A stretch of DNA of 64,000 bases from Streptomyces asoensis (lineage in GTDB: Bacteria; Actinomycetota; Actinomycetes; Streptomycetales; Streptomycetaceae), in NCBI RefSeq assembly GCF_013085465.1, contig NZ_CP049838.1, positions 6,386,001-6,450,000 on the forward strand. Direction: 5' to 3'. A model generated the notes under the pieces. The model was not told the origin of the DNA. It saw nothing but the letters and a program-made list of their open reading frames with translations, and ran no database searches. This document shows positions 1-9,439 of the stretch, piece after piece. Each line of letters opens with the position of its first letter. Position 1 is the first letter of the stretch. A program made the translations under genes and the position numbers.

Positions 1-1
1 C

Positions 2-1252
2 ATCGTGTCCGTGACCGAGGGCATCGACATGTCCACCCCCATGGGCAAGATGTTCGCTCAGATCATCGCCGCGTTCGCGGAAGGCGAGTTGGACACCATC
101 CGTGCGCGTGCCCTGTCCGGCTCGATGGCCCGGAAGGCCAAGGGCGTTTGGATCGGCGGTGTACTCCCGTTCGGATACCGATTTGAGCGCCAAGAGGACG
201 GGGGTAAGAAGCTCATTCAGGATGACGAATACGCGAACCTTCTCCGTGACATTGTGGAGAAGCTGAAGAGTGATTGGTCCTCGTACAAGATTGCCGTTGA
301 TCTGAACAAGCGTGGTGTTCCGACGTGGCGGGATTACCTGCGCATTGATCGCGGCGACGAACCGAAGGGTGTCGCTTGGACCGCTAACGCTATCCGAGCG
401 ATCGTGACCAACCCCACGGTCGGCGGTATCTACACCTATAAGGGTGAGACTGTCGCGGATGACGATGGTGAGCCGGTACGGATCACGGATGACCCGCTCA
501 TGGAATACGGGGAGTGGGCGGAACTGGTGGCCAGCATCACGGCTAACCGTCCGGTATCGCGCGCTACGCCCTCGCGTTCCATGTTGGGAGGCGTGGCCGT
601 GTGCGATGCGTGCGGAGCCCGTATGTCTTCGTCCAAGAAGACCAAGGAGAACGGCAGAGTTTTCCATTACTACGCGTGCAATAACATCAACACGGGCACT
701 TGTTTCGACCCCGGGCGTATCCGGAGGGAAGATCTCGATACGGTCGTCGGCCAGTTCGTGAATGTCACCCTTGGGCCCCTCCCTGTAATGGAGAGGGTTG
801 GCAATTCGATCAGTCAAGCGAAGACGGAACTGGTGGAAGCTGAAGCCATGCTTGACAGGCTAGAGGCTGACTATCTGGCCGGTCGTATCAAGACTGAAGT
901 TCAGATCGAGCGCTACTGGAAGCAGCACGAATCCCAGTCGGCCAAGGTCGAGCGACTGCGTAAGGAAATCAAGGAGGCCGAGGATGCTCCCGCCTGGAAG
1001 GAAACGGGGCGCAGCTATGCGGAGGAATGGGCCGCGAAAGATGATGAACAGCGTCGGGTGTTCCTTCAGCGACATGGGGTAACGATCACGGTCGGGAAGA
1101 ACGAAGAAGGAAATCGCCGAGTGGTTTGCAAAATGCTTGAGCTTGCGGAGATCGCTAAGGAGACTGGGCTTCACGTCCCCGAAGGGTATTGGATGACCGA
1201 GCCTGAAGCGGAGTTCGTCTTGCCCGCGCGTCGGCCGTACAGCGCCGGATAG
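2..1252 (+). CDS. Large serine recombinase (integrase), 5' end outside window
   Basis: This is the C-terminal part of a large serine site-specific recombinase, the class that integrates phages and integrative elements of actinomycetes. The reading frame is open from the left edge, so the catalytic serine lies upstream. Near the beginning is the conserved TEGIDMSTPMGK stretch (normally E..D.STP.G), followed by the helical region and the Recombinase domain (FGYRFERQ... to about residue 150). A zinc ribbon follows with CDACGARM, YYACNN and a further Cys. After that comes a long charged coiled-coil (about residues 270-330) typical of phiC31-like integrases. The gene ends at a TAG followed by a terminator hairpin. 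It marks the end of an integrated element that extends left of the window. Family assignment is secure; activity cannot be judged without the N-terminal domain. Confidence 0.93.
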   Translation: MVSVTEGIDMSTPMGKMFAQIIAAFAEGELDTIRARALSGSMARKAKGVWIGGVLPFGYRFERQEDGGKKLIQDDEYANLLRDIVEKLKSDWSSYKIAVDLNKRGVPTWRDYLRIDRGDEPKGVAWTANAIRAIVTNPTVGGIYTYKGETVADDDGEPVRITDDPLMEYGEWAELVASITANRPVSRATPSRSMLGGVAVCDACGARMSSSKKTKENGRVFHYYACNNINTGTCFDPGRIRREDLDTVVGQFVNVTLGPLPVMERVGNSISQAKTELVEAEAMLDRLEADYLAGRIKTEVQIERYWKQHESQSAKVERLRKEIKEAEDAPAWKETGRSYAEEWAAKDDEQRRVFLQRHGVTITVGKNEEGNRRVVCKMLELAEIAKETGLHVPEGYWMTEPEAEFVLPARRPYSAG

Positions 1253-1274
1253 CCACCCGACATTGTGATCCCCG

Positions 1275-1309
1275 GGCCCCCGTCGCGTGTAAACGCTTCG
1301 GGGGCCTTT
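1275..1309 (+). terminator. Rho-independent-type terminator after serine recombinase
   Basis: GGCCCCCG (1275-1282) pairs with CGGGGGCC (1299-1306) around a 16-nt loop and is followed by TTT. It lies 22 bases after the recombinase stop codon. Confidence 0.6.
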
Positions 1310-1481
1310 CCATGCCCGCACTCTCCAAGGGAGACCGTTTACACGTTCTCACGCCGCCCGTTTAAACGCCCTTCCTTGAAACCGCCACCCTGGGCGGGTT
1401 AGAAACTGCATGTCTTGTTCTTGTCAGTCCCGGCGATAGCTGGGGCTTTCTTATGCCCGCGACCAACCGCCCGAGGGAATA

Positions 1482-1847
1482 GTGACCATTGGATTCGGCC
1501 CCGGTGCTCCGTGGGGTGCCATTTCTCAGCTCGACTGCCGAGCCAAAGCACGCAACCCCCTAATCAAGCCGCTCGCTTTCCGGGTGTACTTCGCCGCCCT
1601 CGGCTGGGGGAACCAAGTCGGGCATGCCGAGTTCGCCGAGGGAGCCCTAGCTTCTATCCTGGCCGGGGAGAACGGCCAGGCGCTCACCAGACAGGCTGTA
1701 CAAAAGGGCATGACTGCGGCTAAGGCCATGGCCTTGATCGCCCCTGAGTCGGGCGCACGGTGCCTCGTACTGCCTGGGCACCACTTCCAGAAGAACGGCC
1801 TTGGGTCGGCATCCTGCCGGGTGCACTCCCTTCGGACTGCCGCGTAA
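1482..1847 (+). CDS. Small helix-turn-helix-like element protein
   Basis: This encodes 121 residues from a GTG start with a GAGGGA ribosome-binding site a few bases upstream. The central part (GHAEFAEG.LASIL.......TRQAVQKG) and the ending SARCLVLPGHHFQKNGLG resemble a small DNA-binding protein found repeatedly in actinomycete phages, plasmids and integrative elements, where the ending usually reads like SARCLVVPPH. It is inferred to bind DNA through a winged-helix-like segment (about residues 45-95), perhaps in replication or element control. It sits between the recombinase and the oppositely oriented XRE operon, consistent with element cargo. The last 10-12 residues run into a direct-repeat region. 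Recognition is by motif memory only, so the function is tentative. Confidence 0.6.
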   Translation: MTIGFGPGAPWGAISQLDCRAKARNPLIKPLAFRVYFAALGWGNQVGHAEFAEGALASILAGENGQALTRQAVQKGMTAAKAMALIAPESGARCLVLPGHHFQKNGLGSASCRVHSLRTAA

Positions 1848-1873
1848 CCCTGTCACGGTTACCGCGTAACCCT
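1840..1873. repeat. Direct repeat CCGCGTAACCCT, 22-bp period
   Basis: CCGCGTAACCCT occurs at about 1840-1851 and again at 1862-1873. The first copy overlaps the end of the small HTH-like gene. The intervening bases make a near-palindrome, GTAACC (1844-1849) facing GGTTAC (1857-1862). This could be a protein-binding site, an iteron pair or a weak terminator. Confidence 0.5.
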
Positions 1874-1922
1874 CCGAGGGCTACGCATTCTCCTGTGACC
1901 AGCGGAAACCTCCGCTCCCTCT

Positions 1923-2543
1923 CTATCTCTTTAAGCCGATTCGCACGTTCGGGAGATAAGTCAGCGAAGCAAGCCGGTCCATCTGCTCGGCCAAGGCTAG
2001 CGGGGCGACCACGGGCCATCTAACGGCCTGCTCGGTAAGGATGAATGTGAACCGCTTCGTCGTGTCGTACAGGACGGCTTGACGTTCCAGCTTTCCCGCC
2101 ACGGCCTTACTTGTGTCTGCCGTGGAGTGCGCAAGGCTTGCCCGCATATATTCCGGAGTGGCAAGAAGCCCGGTGACCATTGACAGCAGGAAGAAGCGAA
2201 TATGCTCCGAGGAAGCTTCAAGCGCCTTCAGCTCGGCTTGCCTCGTTCCTAGTCCCTTACGGCGCATCTCCCGCAGGTTCCGCCATTCGGTGTTCGCAAG
2301 CCTGGCAAGTGCGGAAACTTCTTCAATCATGCCCGGCGGTGCATCGAGAGCTCTCAAGATTTGCTCAACGTCGACCAGCGACGGCCGCACTTTCCCATTC
2401 TCAATCCGGGACACCTTGGATTGAGACATGTTGCAGCGCGCAGCAAGCCGGACCCCTGAGAGTCCGGCTTGCTTGCGTAGTTCTCTGAGCTTCGTGGCCA
2501 GTTCCTGGCTGGACTGGCCGAGTTGCTCGGGTTCGAACGTCAC
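1923..2543 (-). CDS. XRE-family regulator with shortened DUF5753 domain
   Basis: The 206-residue protein has an N-terminal XRE helix-turn-helix (about residues 15-70; LRKQAGLSGVRLAARCNMSQ then SKVSRIENGK) followed by the start of a DUF5753 domain (VTGLLATPEYMRA...). Members of this actinomycete family are normally about 270-290 residues; this one stops at PNVRIGLKR, roughly where the DUF5753 core is only two-thirds complete. No other frame continues the domain downstream, so I read it as a 3' truncation rather than a simple frameshift. The GTG start overlaps the TGA of the upstream DUF6879 gene by four bases, indicating translational coupling. By analogy with WhiJ-type pairs it would repress or modulate partner genes; whether the short form still binds ligand or partner is unknown. 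Confidence 0.85.
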   Translation of the reverse strand: MTFEPEQLGQSSQELATKLRELRKQAGLSGVRLAARCNMSQSKVSRIENGKVRPSLVDVEQILRALDAPPGMIEEVSALARLANTEWRNLREMRRKGLGTRQAELKALEASSEHIRFFLLSMVTGLLATPEYMRASLAHSTADTSKAVAGKLERQAVLYDTTKRFTFILTEQAVRWPVVAPLALAEQMDRLASLTYLPNVRIGLKR

Positions 2544-3055
2544 CCCTTCACGTACTCCAGGAACGGGGCCGCTTCTGCCTCGGCGATTCGCTGATACTCG
2601 ACAAACGGGGCGGGGTCACCCTCGTACAGTTCACGGCTGATCTGCTTCCCGTCTTCCTCGTAATGCATGAGGACGACTGTCGACCGATCGAAAAGCCAGA
2701 AGTCTTGAACCCCTTGAAGGGGGTTCTCACGGGCTGTCACGTCGAGAATGCGGATATCTTCGCCGGCTACCGCGTGAGGGGCGTAATACCGCGAGAACTC
2801 GAAGCGTAGGTACTCGGAAAGAGGCTGGGTCAGAACGTGCACCCGCCCCTTACGTTTTCCCTCGTTCCGAAGCCGCTTCAAGTCTTCCGTGTAGGGAGAT
2901 GAGTAGGTGTGCGGGTCGATTCGCTTACCTTCGCGGAACGCCTCGATCTCTGCGGCTTCCTGCGGTACGAGGTATTGAGGCAGCGTCTCCAGTCGCCACG
3001 CTTCCGACTGAATCCCTCGGAACATTGCCCGCCACTCGTCACCATCCAAGAGCAC
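2540..3055 (-). CDS. DUF6879 family protein
   Basis: This 171-residue protein belongs to the DUF6879 family that commonly accompanies XRE/DUF5753 regulators in actinomycetes. Diagnostic stretches are LLDGDEWRAMF near the start, EAWRLETLPQYLVPQEA, YLRFEFSRYYAPHAVAGEDI in the middle, and DFWLFDRSTVVLMHYEEDG. I place the start at GTG 3055 because a good GGGAGGTG ribosome-binding site lies six bases before it. An upstream in-frame extension would run into the coding part of the 68-aa gene. It overlaps that gene by 17 bases and the XRE gene by four, so all three form one operon. The molecular role of the family is not established. Confidence 0.85.
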   Translation of the reverse strand: MLLDGDEWRAMFRGIQSEAWRLETLPQYLVPQEAAEIEAFREGKRIDPHTYSSPYTEDLKRLRNEGKRKGRVHVLTQPLSEYLRFEFSRYYAPHAVAGEDIRILDVTARENPLQGVQDFWLFDRSTVVLMHYEEDGKQISRELYEGDPAPFVEYQRIAEAEAAPFLEYVKG

Positions 3056-3245
3056 GAAACACCTCCCGAAGAACGCTCTCGGGAATCTCGACCAGCCCCT
3101 CACCCGTGGGCGGCTGGAAGGCTTCGGACACGTCGCCCTGCACGACGAACGTTCCCCGCTTCGTGGCGTACACGTTGGGGCAGTCGTCTTCGCCGCACTC
3201 GCCGTTCCCGTTGCCGGTAAGCCGAGTCAGTTCTTCGCGCGCCAT
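3039..3245 (-). CDS. Small 68-aa protein, first gene of the XRE/DUF6879 operon
   Basis: A 68-residue acidic protein (MAREELTRLTGN.., CGEDDCPNVYAT, GTFVVQGD, EGLVEIPESVLREVFRALGW). Short proteins of this pattern recur immediately upstream of DUF6879 genes in Streptomyces. The two cysteines in CGEDDC may bind metal, but this is inference. It opens the three-gene minus-strand operon. The upstream region carries a TATGCG palindrome that may be the operator. Confidence 0.7.
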   Translation of the reverse strand: MAREELTRLTGNGNGECGEDDCPNVYATKRGTFVVQGDVSEAFQPPTGEGLVEIPESVLREVFRALGW

Positions 3246-3318
3246 AGCGAAACCCCCTGATACATGGCCCCGGTTGGGCCGTCAGGCACGACGGTACGAG
3301 GGCGCATGTCGGGGCGTC

Positions 3319-3352
3319 TATGCGTTCACGCGACTATGCGCGTTGTCGCATA
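3319..3352. promoter_or_regulatory. Candidate operator with TATGCG repeats
   Basis: TATGCG occurs at 3319-3324 and 3335-3340, and its inverse CGCATA at 3347-3352, giving the palindrome TATGCGCGTTGTCGCATA plus an upstream direct copy 16 bp away. It lies about 75-105 bases upstream of the operon encoding its own XRE regulator, so autoregulation is a natural guess. Confidence 0.4.
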
Positions 3353-3430
3353 AACAGGCGTCACGGCTGGCCCGCTACGACGCCCGCCAGCCCCCTACGT
3401 ACTGCCGTCTCCCTGCATCAGCGTGCAAGC

Positions 3431-3457
3431 AGACCCCCCGGCGATGCCGAGGGGTCT
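3431..3457 (-). terminator. Terminator downstream of fumarase
   Basis: AGACCCC pairs with GGGGTCT, with an inner CGGC/GCCG stem around GAT. It sits 20 bases after the fumarase stop codon on the minus strand. Confidence 0.6.
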
Positions 3458-3476
3458 GGAGGACTCAGGGGACGGC

Positions 3477-5153
<1,677 letters not shown>

Positions 5154-5232
5154 TCCTCACTCGACAGACAGCGGGCCCGCCTCCATCGGCGGGCGCTCAC
5201 CAGCGTAGGACCTGCCGTCGGCGACGAGCTTG

Positions 5233-5246
5233 TGAGGTAAGGCTCA
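5233..5246 (+). promoter_or_regulatory. Possible iron box (IdeR/DmdR type)
   Basis: TGAGGTAAGGCTCA resembles the left and central part of the actinobacterial iron-box consensus TTAGGTTAGGCTCACCTAA (12 of the first 14 positions), but the right half degenerates. It lies between the divergent fumarase and DUF1707 genes, about 85 bases before fumarase. Iron control of a [4Fe-4S] fumarase would make sense; the match is partial. Confidence 0.3.
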
Positions 5247-5311
5247 GTTCGCCGGCCGCCCGTTCCGGAGTGGGGCTATCGCGATCTATCGTGTTTCGGT
5301 ACGCTGCTCTC

Positions 5312-5998
5312 GTGGACCTTCACAAAGAGACCGCCGCCCCCGCGCCGGCCGCGGAGTTGCGCGCCTCGGACGCCGACCGTGACCGTATCGCCGACATGCT
5401 CCGCGACGCTCTGGCGGAGGGCAGGCTGACCGCCGACGAGCACGCGGAGCGTGTCGAGGGCGTGCTGGCCGCCAAGACGGTCGGCGAGCTGGAGGTCTTC
5501 GTCCGGGACCTGCCCGCCGCGCACGAGCGGCGTGCGGCCCCCTCCGCCGCCCCCAGCCGGCCCACCGCGGGCGCGATCCCCGCCGACCCGGACGACAACG
5601 TGGTCGCGATCTTCAGCAGCGCCGTCCGCAGGGGCCGCTGGCGCGCGGGCCGCCGTATCCACGCCTACGCGGTCTTCGGCACCGTCGAGATCGACCTCAC
5701 CGAGGCGCTCTTCGAGTACCAGCAGGTCGTGATCAAGGCGATCTCGGTCTTCGGCAACGTCGAGGTCCGCGTCCCGGAGAACGTCTCGCTGCGCGGCACC
5801 GGCGGCGCCGTGCTGGGCAACTTCGAGGTGTACGCGCTCGATTCGCCCCAGCCCGACGCGCCGGTGGTCTACGTCGACGGCTGGGCGGTGCTGGGCAATA
5901 TCGAGGGCCGGCCGAAGCGGGGCAAGCTCGTCGCGGACATTCTCGATCGGGTGCAGCACAAGGTCGACCGGGGTTTGCGCAAACACCTGGACCGTTGA
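5312..5998 (+). CDS. DUF1707 (SHOCT-like) / LiaF-C-like protein
   Basis: A 228-residue protein with an N-terminal DUF1707 module (RASDADRDRIADMLRDALAEGR then LTADEHAERVEGVLAAKTVG) and a C-terminal cell-wall-stress LiaF-like beta domain with repeated glycine turns (AVFGTVEIDL, SVFGNVEVRVPENVSLRG, AVLGNFEVY, AVLGNIEGRP). No membrane helix is evident. Many actinomycete paralogs have this layout; the function is not known in detail, though a role in envelope-stress sensing is often suggested. I chose GTG 5312 (VDLHKETAAP) because homologs begin close to the RASDADRDRIAD motif. An upstream in-frame GTG at 5291 is possible. No clear ribosome-binding site precedes either, so it may be leaderless. 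Confidence 0.85.
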   Translation: MDLHKETAAPAPAAELRASDADRDRIADMLRDALAEGRLTADEHAERVEGVLAAKTVGELEVFVRDLPAAHERRAAPSAAPSRPTAGAIPADPDDNVVAIFSSAVRRGRWRAGRRIHAYAVFGTVEIDLTEALFEYQQVVIKAISVFGNVEVRVPENVSLRGTGGAVLGNFEVYALDSPQPDAPVVYVDGWAVLGNIEGRPKRGKLVADILDRVQHKVDRGLRKHLDR

Positions 5999-6149
5999 CG
6001 GTCGTGAAGTTCGCCGGGAGGTCGTGGCGGGGCCGTCACGAGGTCACCCCGGGCACGGCGGTCGGGAACTCAGTGCATAGGCGCGCGCACAGCGGGTAGG
6101 CCTTGCTGCATCGTCTCTCGCTCGCGAAGCCGTCGTCAGGAGTAGACCC

Positions 6150-6527
6150 GTGCTGCAACCGCCGCATTCGCCCGTGCAGGTCGCCGCTGTTCCGGCCCAG
6201 CGGGTACCAGCGCGCGACAGGGACCAAGACGCCCCCTGGCATACCGAGGCGGTGTGCCGGCGCGACGAGGCAGGCCTGTTCTTCGCCCCCTCCAAGGAGC
6301 CCACGGCCGCCCGGCTCTCCCGCGAGGAAGCCGCGAAGCGGGTCTGCGCGCGCTGTCCCGTGATGGTGGAGTGCCGCGAACACGCGCTCCTCCAACCCGA
6401 GCCCTACGGCGTCTGGGGCGGCCTCACCGCCGCCGAACGCCGGGTGGCCCTCGCCCGGCGCCGCCGCCGCGACGTGGAACTGAAGAAGGCGGCACAGTCC
6501 GCGGGCCGTATAGCGGCGGCGGGCTGA
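6150..6527 (+). CDS. wblI: WhiB-family iron-sulfur regulator (WblI-like)
   Basis: A 125-residue WhiB-like regulator: a small [4Fe-4S] or [4Fe-4S]/NO-responsive protein that works with the primary sigma factor. The four cluster cysteines are C36 (AVCRRDE), C66 and C69 (VCARC) and C75 (VECREHA). The turn GVWGG follows, then a basic C-terminal tail (RRVALARRRRRDVELKK). The GTG start has an AGGAG eight bases upstream. From its position next to glpX and its unusual N-terminus (MLQPPHSPVQ) I believe it corresponds to wblI of Streptomyces; the symbol is from memory and less certain than the family. Confidence 0.92.
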   Translation: MLQPPHSPVQVAAVPAQRVPARDRDQDAPWHTEAVCRRDEAGLFFAPSKEPTAARLSREEAAKRVCARCPVMVECREHALLQPEPYGVWGGLTAAERRVALARRRRRDVELKKAAQSAGRIAAAG

Positions 6528-6548
6528 GAAGCCCTCGGGGCACGCGAA

Positions 6549-6580
6549 AGGGGCACCCCCACCGCACCGGGGGTGCCCCT
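6549..6580. terminator. Bidirectional terminator between wblI-like gene and glpX
   Basis: A 12-bp perfect stem (AGGGGCACCCCC with GGGGGTGCCCCT) closes an 8-nt loop ACCGCACC. It sits between two convergent genes and can serve both. Confidence 0.8.
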
Positions 6581-6596
6581 CTCACGCACTAGGGGG

Positions 6597-7631
6597 CTAC
6601 TTGGCCCGATCGAAGTCGACCGCGCTGTAGGCCCGCAGCTTGCTCAGCCGGTGCTCGGAGTCGATCCGCCGGACCGTCCCGGACTTCGACCGCATCACGA
6701 TCGAGTCGGTGGTCGCGGTCTCCGACCGGTACCTGACCCCCCGCAGCAGCTCACCGTCGGTGATACCGGTGGCGACGAAGAACACGTTCTCGCCGGTCAC
6801 CAGGTCCTCGGTGGTCAGGACGCGGTCGAGGTCGTGCCCGGCGTCGAGTGCCCGCTGCCGCTCTTCGGCGTCCTTGGGCCACAGCTTGCCCTGGATGGTG
6901 CCGCCCAGGCACTTCACGGCGCAGGCCGAGATGATGCCCTCGGGGGTGCCGCCGATGCCGAGCAGCAGGTCGACGCCGGTGCCCTCGCGCAGGGCCAGGA
7001 TCGAGCCGGCGACATCGCCGTCGGAGATCAGCTTGATGCGCGCCCCGGTCGCCCGGATCTCCTCGATGATGCCCTCGTGCCGCGGGCGGTCCAGGATGAC
7101 GACGGTGACGTCCTCGGGCGTGGCCCGCTTGGCCTTGGCGACCCGCCGGATGTTCACGGCCACGGGCGCGTCGATGTCGACGAAGTCGGCGGCCTCGGGG
7201 CCGGTGACCAGTTTGTCCATGTAGAAGACGGCGGACGGGTCGAACATCGCGCCCCGCTCGGTGGCCGCGAGGACGGCGATCGCGTTCGGCATGCCCTTGG
7301 CCGTCAGCGTGGTGCCGTCGATGGGGTCGACCGCGATGTCGACCTCGGGCCCGGTGCCGTCACCGACGCGCTCGCCGTTGAAGAGCATCGGGGCTTCGTC
7401 CTTCTCGCCCTCGCCGATGACGACCACGCCGTTCATCGACACGGTGGAGACGAGGGTCCGCATGGCGCGCACCGCGGCACCGTCGGCGCCGTTCTTGTCA
7501 CCGCGTCCCACCCAGCGGCCCGCGGCCATGGCGGCGGCTTCGGTCACCCGGACGAGTTCCAGGGCGAGGTTGCGGTCGGGGGCCTCGGAGGGGACATCGA
7601 GTTCGGACGGCAAATGATGATTCTCGGTCAT
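6597..7631 (-). CDS. glpX: Fructose-1,6-bisphosphatase class II
   Basis: This cytoplasmic enzyme hydrolyses fructose 1,6-bisphosphate to fructose 6-phosphate in gluconeogenesis. The 344-residue protein has the GlpX landmarks of a lithium-sensitive phosphatase fold: [25 protein letters not shown], the metal site [22 protein letters not shown] and [20 protein letters not shown] start it at ATG 7631 ([11 protein letters not shown]), preceded by GAAAGGTG at good spacing; the much longer frame upstream is not coding. GlpX is the usual FBPase in actinomycetes. It converges with the WhiB gene and is divergent from the DUF4245 gene. Confidence 0.96.
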   Translation of the reverse strand: MTENHHLPSELDVPSEAPDRNLALELVRVTEAAAMAAGRWVGRGDKNGADGAAVRAMRTLVSTVSMNGVVVIGEGEKDEAPMLFNGERVGDGTGPEVDIAVDPIDGTTLTAKGMPNAIAVLAATERGAMFDPSAVFYMDKLVTGPEAADFVDIDAPVAVNIRRVAKAKRATPEDVTVVILDRPRHEGIIEEIRATGARIKLISDGDVAGSILALREGTGVDLLLGIGGTPEGIISACAVKCLGGTIQGKLWPKDAEERQRALDAGHDLDRVLTTEDLVTGENVFFVATGITDGELLRGVRYRSETATTDSIVMRSKSGTVRRIDSEHRLSKLRAYSAVDFDRAK

Positions 7632-7757
7632 CGGAGCGCACCTTTCTGATACGACGACGGCCGGATGAGGGTTCGATCCCGACTCTATCGTCAGTCCGAC
7701 AAAATGAGCAGGGGACCCCACGGATGAGCGCATCGGGCACCTGCGACGATAGGGGGC

Positions 7758-8282
7758 GTGGCAGGTTCGAACGGCAAGCAGAAGACGGCCCGCGACATGA
7801 TCCTCTCCCTCGGGGTGATCGTGATCGCGGCATGGGTCATATATCTCTTCGTCCCGCACGACGATCGCCCTCGCGAGGTCCAGCAGGTCGACTACCGCGT
7901 CGAGCTCCTCACGGCGCGCCGCGCGGCGTCGTACCCGGTGGCCGCGCCCGAGGGCCTGCCCGACACCTGGAAGGCGACCTCGGTGCGGTTCCAGGGCGAC
8001 GACTTCGACGCCTGGCACCTCGGTTTCCACGCTCCCGACGGGGAGTACGTGACGGTCGAGCAGTCGACTCAGCAGCGCTCGGAGTTCGTCGAGGAGGCCA
8101 GCCAGGGCTCGAAGGCGACCAAGGTCACCGAGCAGATCGGCGGCCGCACCTGGACCCGCTACACCGGCGGCCGCTACGACGCGCTCGTTCTCCAGGGCGC
8201 GGCGGGCTCGACGACCGTGGTGGCGGGCACGGGGTCCTTCGAGCAGCTGTCGACGATGGCCGGGGCGCTGAAGCTCGCGTGA
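7758..8282 (+). CDS. DUF4245 single-pass membrane protein
   Basis: A 174-residue protein with a short basic N-terminus ([12 protein letters not shown]), one transmembrane helix (about residues 15-32, [18 protein letters not shown]) and an extracytoplasmic DUF4245 domain ([46 protein letters not shown]). The family is widespread in actinomycetes between glpX and the exonuclease VII genes, with unknown function. The GTG start has no convincing ribosome-binding site, and a leaderless transcript is possible. Confidence 0.9.
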   Translation: MAGSNGKQKTARDMILSLGVIVIAAWVIYLFVPHDDRPREVQQVDYRVELLTARRAASYPVAAPEGLPDTWKATSVRFQGDDFDAWHLGFHAPDGEYVTVEQSTQQRSEFVEEASQGSKATKVTEQIGGRTWTRYTGGRYDALVLQGAAGSTTVVAGTGSFEQLSTMAGALKLA

Positions 8283-8340
8283 ACGCCCTCCGGTCCGCGA
8301 AATGTCCCGCGAAATGTCCCGCGCAGTGACATGTGAAAGT

Positions 8341-8390
8341 GACATGTGAAGAGGCCCCCGGCGAGCACGCCGGGGGCCTCTTCACATGTC
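8341..8390. terminator. Very long perfect hairpin, bidirectional terminator
   Basis: Bases 8341-8363 and 8368-8390 are perfect reverse complements (23-bp stem) around the 4-nt loop AGCA. It lies between the convergent DUF4245 and nitroreductase-family genes. The outer arm repeats AGTGACATGTGAA, which occurs twice in tandem at 8326-8351. Confidence 0.85.
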
Positions 8391-8400
8391 CTCACCGGTC

Positions 8401-8991
8401 TCAGACGGTGGTGACGACCTCGTCGTACGCCAGACGCGGGGAGCGCGGGTAGGAGGCGCCCTCGCCCGGCTTGCCGATGTTGACGACCATCAGCGGGGTG
8501 TGGTCGTCGTCCAGGAACTCCTTGCGGACGCCCTCGAAGTCCACACCGGTCATCGGGCCGGCGGCCAGGCCGGCGGCGCGGATGCCGATGATGAAGTACG
8601 CGGCCTGGAGGGCGGCGTTCAGCGCGGCGGCACCCTCGCGGGCCGGACGCTCGCTGAAGAACAGGTCCTTGGCCTGCGGGAAGGCCGGGAACAGGGTCGG
8701 CAGCTCCTGGTGGAACTCGTTGTCCGCGGAGAGGATCGCGACCAGCGGGGCGATGGCGGTCTTGGGCTGGTTGCCCTCGGCCATGTGCTGCACCAGGCGC
8801 TCGCGGGCCTCGGCGGAGCGGACCAGGGTGATGCGCAGCGGGGTCTGGTTGAACGCAGTCGGTCCGTACTTGACCAGGTCGTAGATCGCCTGGACCTGCT
8901 CGTCGGTCACCGGCTCGTCGGTGAAGGTGTTCGCGGTGCGGGCCTCGCGGAACAGCAGGTCCTGGGCGGTGGCGTCAAGAACGAGAGACAT
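8401..8991 (-). CDS. Nitroreductase-family protein (RutE/malonic semialdehyde reductase-like)
   Basis: A 196-residue FMN-dependent nitroreductase-fold protein of the RutE/HadB subgroup, which reduces 3-oxopropanoate-type aldehydes or nitro compounds with NAD(P)H. Supporting stretches are REARTANTFTDEPVTDEQV, LVKYGPTAFNQTPLRITLV (FMN-binding start), GNQPKTAIAPLVAIL, and AGLAAGPMTGVDFEGVRKEF near the end. Length fits the subgroup. The ATG at 8991 has GAGGAA eight bases upstream; a longer in-frame extension is not supported. It is a monocistronic unit ending at the long hairpin. Confidence 0.88.
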   Translation of the reverse strand: MSLVLDATAQDLLFREARTANTFTDEPVTDEQVQAIYDLVKYGPTAFNQTPLRITLVRSAEARERLVQHMAEGNQPKTAIAPLVAILSADNEFHQELPTLFPAFPQAKDLFFSERPAREGAAALNAALQAAYFIIGIRAAGLAAGPMTGVDFEGVRKEFLDDDHTPLMVVNIGKPGEGASYPRSPRLAYDEVVTTV

Positions 8992-9177
8992 GCGGGAACT
9001 TCCTCGGGGGTGGCGTCCGGATCCAGTACCGGACCGTGGTCCGGATAGGCTGACGGCACCGACAGTACGCGGGGAAGGTTCAAAGTTCAACAAAGGTCGG
9101 AGTGGGGTGATCCGCTTCACAGATCTGCCGCACAGCACCCGGGCCGCAGGTCATCGACCCCGGCCGGGGGCATCGGC

Positions 9178-9402
9178 TCACTCCCCCTCTTCCGTTTCCT
9201 CCTCATCGGCCAGCGCCGCGTCCAGCCGCGCCCGGGCACCCTCCAGCCAGCGCCGGCACACCTTGGCCAGCTCCTCACCGCGCTCCCAGAGGGCGAGGGA
9301 CTCCTCCAGCGTCGTACCCCCCGCCTCCAGACGCCGTACGACCTCGATCAGCTCGTCGCGGGCCTGCTCGTACCCGAGCGCCTCGTCCGTCTTGCTCGTC
9401 AT
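9178..9402 (-). CDS. xseB: Exodeoxyribonuclease VII small subunit
   Basis: A 74-residue small subunit that joins XseA to form exonuclease VII, which degrades single-stranded DNA in both directions. The typical core is present: GYEQARDELIEVVRRLEAGG then TTLEESLALWERGEEL and CRRWLEGARARLD, with an acidic tail. It is 37 bases downstream of xseA in the same direction. Confidence 0.95.
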   Translation of the reverse strand: MTSKTDEALGYEQARDELIEVVRRLEAGGTTLEESLALWERGEELAKVCRRWLEGARARLDAALADEEETEEGE

Positions 9403-9439
9403 GCACCCATTCCCAGTGGTCGTTTGCGGTCGTTGCTGC

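Noticed and set aside
7668..7690. GGTTCGATCCC resembling a tRNA T-arm
   Set aside because: No pairing stem, anticodon arm or acceptor stem around it; it lies in the glpX leader.
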